In this document: piece by piece, positions 58,598 through 64,000 of the stretch
Layout of the letters: each line of letters starts with the position of its first letter
Numbering within the stretch: position 1 is the stretch's first letter
From: Hygrocybe punicea
Lineage: Eukaryota; Basidiomycota; Agaricomycetes; Agaricales; Hygrophoraceae
Assembly (NCBI GenBank): GCA_963556145.1
Contig: OY744471.1
Location: 1,109,590-1,173,589, forward strand
Direction: 5' to 3'
Length of the DNA: 64,000 bases
Notes under the pieces: model-generated
What the model was told of the DNA's origin: nothing
Databases searched by the model: none
The model's input: only the letters and a program-made list of their open reading frames with translations
Translations under genes and position numbers: made by a program

Positions 58598-60150
58598 CTA
58601 GCCATAGAGAAGATGATGGCTCTCAATACTCTGAACAATCTCTTTGAAGATGTTCCATCCTGTTTTTAATGAAATCTCAGGGCAACTGAGGTCCATGTAA
58701 ATGTCATCAGCCTCAGCTTGAAACTCTGCTGTCATGAAGGAAAACGCAGACTGGTGAGCATCATCACCACCATAAGCTTGGTGCAGTTGGCATACAGTCT
58801 CAGGGTTGACAGAGATTAAAAAATCATGGGCTGTCAAGGAAACACTTTCTGGTGCAAGTAAGATGTGTTGAGGTGAGTGACCAGATGGATTTATCTTTTT
58901 TCGAGAGTGTGAGAGTTGGTGGTTGTTCCAATATTCCCAGTCTTGTTTGAATGATTGGGACCCATGACCAGTAGAAGGTTTGACTGCAAGGGTTACACCT
59001 CAGCATCATGATGTTAGTGCAACCACTGACTGATGTACACATGAACAGGGTCGACAGGAGAGAACACTCCAGACTTGGATCCAGCCTGCAAAATGTGCTT
59101 AATTGTGTACCCTTCATCATTGCATTTCCACTGCCAAAAAGACTCAATGGGGGTGTTGTTTGTGCTTGGGAGTTTCAGGCAAGGAGGCCATTCCATTGCT
59201 GTGAATGTTGGCACAGCTTCCAAACTGTGTATGCAATGTACTGGAATTAATGCAGCTTTTGGGACCTTGTTGAGCTGGTAAGACATACTACTGTAGTGTT
59301 TTGTGTACTTTCTGAACCTCGTGGATTTCACTCTCCTTGTTGGTTGTCAACTGGATGGAAATCTGATCTGGTGAAAAACGTTGAAAGCCTGAGCATAGTG
59401 GTAACTGACTGCCTCTGATCTCGACAAGATCCAAATAGTAATGCATGATGGCATTGTTATTGTGGATGTTTGGCATCAAAACTAGCCCAGACAAAACCAC
59501 TAAATTGATCCTTTAATGTATACACTGGAAGGTGAATGTCTTTGCTGATATTGAGGCCTTGCTCAGCCATCTTTTTGTGCCCATCAGAATGTTCTTTATG
59601 CCATGGACCCAGACAACTCAAAGGCTTCCATGGGATTGTCAAGTGCTTGGTACCAACGAATCAGCCATAAAATTCATCATCAAAGTGATGGTGCAAGATC
59701 TGCTGCAACTCATCTCTAAACGGCAGAAAACTGTTAGCCATGAGACAGATCAAGTGACACTATGATTGCACTTGCCTTGGCATCAGTATACCCTCATTTG
59801 CAAGCCTCTGCTTAACTGAGGACACTCCCCACTTTCCCAAGACATTAGGTTGACAACCACTTGTACTCACTCGACTGGTGTCCTTGAGTTTTTACTTTTC
59901 CTGACTGTGCTAACGCCAACCTCTTTTCGAAGTTTATGCAAACTTGTTTTTCTAGAAACTGTTAATTGTGGCAGATGACAAGAAATGGAACTGCACACCC
60001 AATCGCAATGCCATACTCCTTTTGGAATCAGGCCATCTGCTCCATAGCCTGCAATCCAGCCCCACTGTTCTCTTGACCATATTGTTCAAAGGATTCCTTT
60101 ATATCTGCCAGCAATGGATCTGCAAATCTGTGAGCCAAAGAGTATGATTC
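58598..60150 (-). pseudogene. Integrase-core (rve) family relic
   Basis: Minus-strand pieces in shifting frames match an agaricomycete integrase-core family. Near 60130 lies ADIKESFEQYGQENSGAGLQ; near 59640 GPWHKEHSDGHKKMAEQGLN and LPVYTLKDQFSGFVWASFD; near 59130-59200 NTPIESFWQWKCNDEGYTIK; near 58820-59000 FYWSWVPIIQTRLGI and a C-terminal CPEISLKTGWNIFKEIV. The catalytic zone is spread over at least three frames with stops, so the gene is dead. It lies directly against the 5' edge of Copia copy 2, which removed or truncated its upstream end. Confidence 0.7.
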
Positions 60151-60372
60151 CAAATAGTTGCGGAAAGGATTGGTAATCCATATCACATGACCCCAGGACT
60201 CAATCACACCTGTCTGATGAATAATGCTGAAGTGCAGCAGTTATTCTACTCAACACAAGAAACTTCTAGTAGATTTAGAAAGTAGTATAAAAACCCTCTC
60301 AGAGAGGCAAATATAATTAATTCCACATAAATATCTTAGTGGTCAACAACCACTGCACCATATATTCCAATA
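60151..60372 (+). repeat. Truncated 5' LTR of Copia 2
   Basis: Matches the 3' LTR of copy 1 from its position about 20 to its end: AATAGTTGCGGAAAGGATT, AGAAACTTCTAGTAGATTTA, AGTATAAAAACCC (TATA box) and TATATTCCAATA. The first 20 or so bases are missing, where the sequence joins the rve relic. Confidence 0.88.
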
Positions 60373-60642
60373 GGTTATGAGCCCTGAACGGCTATAACGG
60401 AAACATGATCACACACCTCCGAACATCACACTACCACCTCATATACTAGCTGACTATGATGGATGAAGTCACACACATTGGGATCCTACCAGATCGAGTT
60501 ATTGAAGGGGAACAATTAGATGCCATGGAAGAGACAGATGTTAGCCATGCTTCAGGATGTAGGGTTGGAGACGTACATCGATGTGGAATCAAAATCCCCT
60601 ATCCCAGCAGACACTTCCTGTCTAACACCAGCAGAATCTGAG

Positions 60643-61013
60643 TAGTGTTGCCACGACTATAGCCGATATTTTTCGAAAAATGGCTATATCATTGTCAATA
60701 AAATAGTGGAAATTATGAGAATATTTGAGCGCATAGACCACACGAAAAGCCGGAGGGTCCTCTGCCAACATTAGTTGATGCAATGAGTCCCTGGTCTCTT
60801 ATTGGACCGACTTTGAATTGTACTTGAATCAAGTACAATTCAAAGTCGGTCCAATAAGAGACCAGGGACTCATTGCATCAACTAATGTTGGCAGAGGACC
60901 CTCCGGCTTTTCGTGTGGTCTATGCGCTCAAATATTCTCATAATTTCCACTATTTTATTGACAATGATATAGCCATTTTTCGAAAAATATCGGCTATAGT
61001 CGTGGCAACACTA
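60643..61013. mobile_element. 371-bp near-perfect palindromic hAT-type MITE in Copia 2 gag
   Basis: Ends TAGTGTTGCCACGACTATAG and the exact inverse, flanked by AATCTGAG and AATCCGAG (60635-60642, 61014-61021), an 8-bp duplication with one change. The arms are almost perfectly complementary to the centre near 60828. The empty site is seen in copy 1 (GAATCTGAGGCAATGAAG near 42677). It shares its ends with 14440-15594 and its interior with 21709-22058. Confidence 0.95.
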
Positions 61014-61670
61014 AATCCGAGGTGATGAAGAAATGGTGCGACGGAGATGCCAAGACGAGGATGTGGATCGAGCTTGCAATTGGTGATGCAGAATGATACA
61101 TATCATTGGTGCACACACGGAGAGTGAGATGTGGAAGCAGCTAACCTTGGTAAAGGAATCCAGAGAGAAGCTTGGAATATTAGCAATGCAATGCACACTA
61201 TACTGGTTGATTGCTGAAGAAGGATTCAACCTAATCGAGCACATATCGAAGCTCTGGAAACTGCAGGAGGAACTCCACTTGATGGGAAGCCTCATTTCTG
61301 ACAAAGATTTTGCAATGATACTTGTATCCTCCTTACTGGAAAGTTGGGACTTGTATACGTCACTTAGGCTCAAAGAAGGATGGAACGTCACTGACATCAC
61401 ACAAACTAGTCGCAATGTTATTAGAGAAAGACTGCAGATGCTGTGAGCACAGCGGAGATCCTAACAATGTCACTATGCATTGGAGGTTCACCAGAAAGTG
61501 CAATGGAAAGGGTAATGGAAAGCAGAAGGCGGCTGATTCCAAGACAGAATGCTTCAACTGCCACAAGAAAGGACATATGGCAAAGGATTGCTGGTCTAAA
61601 GGTGGCAGAAAGGAAGGGCAAGGGCCAAAAGGGAAAGGAAAGGGTGCTGGAAAGGGTGGAAACCACTGGT

Positions 61671-62135
61671 AAGGCATTGTAGGGGTATTTATCCTCATTA
61701 TGCCAGGGGCTTTCATACCCTTCAAGGGTATGGTGAATTGCTCAATATATGATGTATATTTTGACACAAAATATAGAGTGACCTGAGAGAGTAATATCCC
61801 CTCTAGTTCTCAACCAAACTTTGAACCTGATCAATCTAGTAGATTTCATAAAATACATAATGCAAGATATAGTGTTTTTCAAAACCCTTGAAGGGTATTT
61901 ACTCTGAGTTTTTCCTCAAGGGTTTTGAAAACACTGTATCTTGAATTATGTATTTTATGAAATCCACTAGGTTGATCAGGTTCAAAATTTGGTTGAGAAC
62001 TAGAGGGGATATTACTCTCTCAGGTCACTCTATAGTTTGTGTCAAAATATACATCATATATTGAGCAATTCACCATACCCTTGAAGAGTATGAAAACCCC
62101 TGGTATAATGAGGATAAATACCCCTGCAATGCCTT
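61671..62135. mobile_element. 465-bp palindromic MITE with AAGGCATTG ends in Copia 2 gag
   Basis: Ends AAGGCATTGTAGGGGTATTT and AAATACCCCTGCAATGCCTT enclose inverted arms meeting near 61900 (AAAACCCTTGAAGGGTATTT at the turn). Copy 1 is uninterrupted at the matching spot (GGAAACCAACAGAACCG), proving insertion. Flanks contain AACCAC on both sides, a possible duplication, but the edge is ambiguous by a few bases (CTGGT extra on the left). Superfamily not assigned. Confidence 0.85.
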
Positions 62136-63349
62136 AACCACCAGAACTGATCGAATCAAGCTGCAGACAATGTCAATAATATGTTACAGGATGTAGCATA
62201 CACAGTGAATACAGGCAACATTTCAAACTACAATTGGTTATTGGATTCTGGAACGACAAGTCATATTAGCAATTCACATAATGCATTCATCATGTACAAA
62301 ACTCTGGATGAAGCTACCATTCAAGGACTAGCTGCTCGAGCTCTTGGTCATGGAACCATCATTTTACACTTCACGGTGGATGGAAAGGACATACAACATC
62401 AGCTACGAGATGTACTACATGTACTGGAGTCATGGAACTTGCTACTATTGCTGAGCTGATTCAATGAACGTGGCGGATGGGTCAATTTCCACAATGGAAT
62501 ATGTAGGCTATATATGAAGGAGAATAAACTTGTTGGAATAGGCCAGAAAGACAGATGATTATACCATTTAAATGCCTGAGCATAATCCTGCATGCTGGAA
62601 AAGGCAAACGTAGCCACACCGAAGATGTCTTGGGATGAATGGCACTGTCTATATGGACACATCAGAATGAGTGGACTCAAGACCCTGTAGAGAAAGGGGT
62701 TAGTCACAGGACTGGAAATTGATATAGGAAGTATCCCTTCCCAAACCTGTGAGGCTTGCATTCAGGTGAAGCAAGCCATCCAGCCATTTCCTAAAGAGGA
62801 CGATGGACAATTGAAAGTTGCCAGAGAGTAGACTTTGAGCAATGTCTGGGGCCCAGCACATGTAGAGTCTATCAGAGGATCGAGATACTATATCTCATTC
62901 ACAGACAACGCGGTACGCATCATAACCCCTTTATTCATGAAATGGAAAAGCCAGGCAATGGAACACATCAAGGCTTATGTGAACATGATCAAGAAGAAGT
63001 TTGATCAAGAAGGAGTTTGAGCGAAACCCTAAATATTTGTGGTTTGATAATGGAAAGGAACTTGTCAACAAGGAAGTTGAGAGATGGGCAGCGGAGAAGG
63101 GAATTGTCATTGAAACGATGGCCCCTTACTCACCCTTGCAACACGAAATGGCGGAAAGATTTATTGCAGTAAAGCTGACAGGGCTTGGAATGTGCACCAA
63201 ATTCAGCAAAATCACTATTTTCTAAATAACTCATGGAATACTGTATGGATTGTTACCGTAATTCCCATAAATAATGACAAAGCTAGAATTTTTTGTTTCA
63301 GTGCCTCTTACCTAATTGAGTAAAACACATAACTGCACTGCTATCTGCT

Positions 63350-63829
63350 TGCTATTGATGGGATCCAACTCCCTGCAGCATGGGTCTGATGAAGAGGAGA
63401 TAGACATGCTCAATGATGACAATCCAGAGCCCATGGATCATGAAAACTCAAATGGCATAAATAGAGAGGGCATTGGAGTCTCAGCTGCTTTGCATGCAGC
63501 AGATGGTACACTGCATTTCATGACTATATGCTATATTTTTTGAACATCTAGTACTCTAGAATTCAGGGTATACACTCCTGACATGATAATTCAGAAATCC
63601 AAGCTGAAATGGTGGGGATCTGTGAGGGCTGACAACACTACTGGGGCCACCCCTTCTGCAAAAAAACCAAAGAGGAACGTTACTGCACCAAAGCCACAGT
63701 GTCAGACAACTCCACCGCATCTCCAATCGCATTCAAGATGATTATTTGTGTTGAAAAGCCTCTGCCTTTATCCAGGAAGGGGAAGACTCCCACCAAGCTG
63801 ACATATCTTGAACTCGAACCATTTGAGTT
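63350..63829 (+). pseudogene. N-terminal part of a second SAM-type family gene
   Basis: Low-complexity acidic residues (GSDEEEIDMLNDDNPEPMDH) precede the protein-like RKSKLKWWGSVRADNTTG and a Lys-rich segment. After a frame change comes MIICVEKPLPLSRKGKTPTK followed by LTYLELEPFEF. The last motif resembles the opening strand of the family that includes the split gene at 42119-51589. MITE copy D interrupts it at 63830, and the rest lies beyond the window. Assignment is by pattern only. Confidence 0.45.
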
Positions 63830-64000
63830 TAGGGCAGGTCAAGGGTATGCAATACCCCCAGGGGTTAAGAGTACGGGTACCACGGGTTAAGGGTACGAGT
63901 CCAGCCTCAGAATACCCGCAGTACCCACACGGGTATGGGCTGTATTTTCTTTGGGAGAAGAAACATCAAAAACTCAATTTTTGGGGTATTTTTCGCTATT
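63830..64000. mobile_element. Copy D of the intron-bearing MITE family, cut by the window end
   Basis: TAGGGCAGGTCAAGGGTATG resembles the left end of copy A, and the following 100 bp are full of GGGTACGGGT- and CGGGTTAAGGGTACG-like subterminal motifs. The near end sits inside the gene at 63350-63829, so TTTGAGTT (63822-63829) should be the 8-bp target duplication. Confidence 0.65.

Larger units (their letters stand above)
60151..63175 (+). mobile_element. Copia LTR retrotransposon 2, truncated, same family as copy 1
   Basis: Begins inside a 5' LTR (60151-60372), then GGTTATGAGCCC as a possible primer-binding site, and gag sequence starting near 60456. Gag, zinc knuckle (CFNCHKKGHMAKDC near 61550), protease (LLDSGTTSHI near 62240) and integrase (VERFIAV-like end, WFDNGKELVNKEVERW near 63040) align with copy 1. 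It stops abruptly at about 63175 inside the integrase, so RT, RNase H and the 3' LTR are lost. Two palindromic MITEs (60643-61013, 61671-62135) interrupt gag. It keeps CAG where copy 1 has the TAG stop. Confidence 0.9.

Noticed and set aside
63160..63260. Another hAT palindrome fragment (CTCATGGAATACTGTATGG)
   Set aside because: About 20 bp resemble 14770-14795, but the flanking match is too weak to call an element.

Overview
The window is nuclear DNA of a filamentous fungus, most probably a mushroom-forming basidiomycete (Agaricomycetes). The real genes are split by many introns of about 45-60 nt with GT-AG ends. Their families are typical of that class: a self-sufficient CYP505-type P450, an AA9 polysaccharide monooxygenase, a NACHT-WD40 STAND protein, a Zn2Cys6 regulator, F-box and SAM-like families, and signal-plus-stalk-plus-one-membrane-helix proteins. 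The transposon families (DIRS-like tyrosine-recombinase retroelements, Copia, PIF/Harbinger, hAT-type MITEs) also fit. There are no bacterial-style operons and I saw no rRNA or tRNA genes.

Layout. 1-7.6 kb: a decayed reductase-end copy of a CYP505 gene, a broken F-box gene on the minus strand, then an apparently complete CYP505 gene. 7.6-12.1 kb: gene-poor. 12.1-13.1 kb: a small membrane-anchored surface protein (minus). 13.8-20.9 kb: a dead DIRS-like retrotransposon (minus), cut by a palindromic hAT-type MITE that itself carries a tiny TTA-flanked MITE, and by a second MITE family (copy A). 21-23.5 kb: another palindromic MITE and unassigned sequence. 23.5-38 kb is the gene island: NACHT-WD40, Zn2Cys6 factor, AA9 LPMO and a second surface-sensor-like membrane protein.

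38.4-64 kb is a transposon graveyard with legible nesting. A 3.5-kb giant palindrome holds two other elements (including copy B). A SAM-domain family gene is split by a Copia element (which itself holds a solo LTR) and by a second insert. A dead Tc1/IS630-type transposase follows. A 5.4-kb PIF/Harbinger element with both ORFs holds a DIRS scrap, copy C and an LTR-like block. Then come a dead rve-integrase family gene, a second Copia copy with two palindromic MITEs in its gag, and the start of another SAM-family gene hit by copy D at the window edge.

Many insertions can be proved from the sequence because target-site duplications survive: 8 bp for the hAT-type elements, 3 bp (TTA or TAA) for the Harbinger types, 5 bp for Copia and 4 bp for the solo LTR. 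The most novel-looking item is the A/B/C/D family. It has hAT-like ends, G-rich subterminal repeats, a conserved internal inverted repeat, and in each complete copy two intron-like GT-AG segments flanking an exon-like block.
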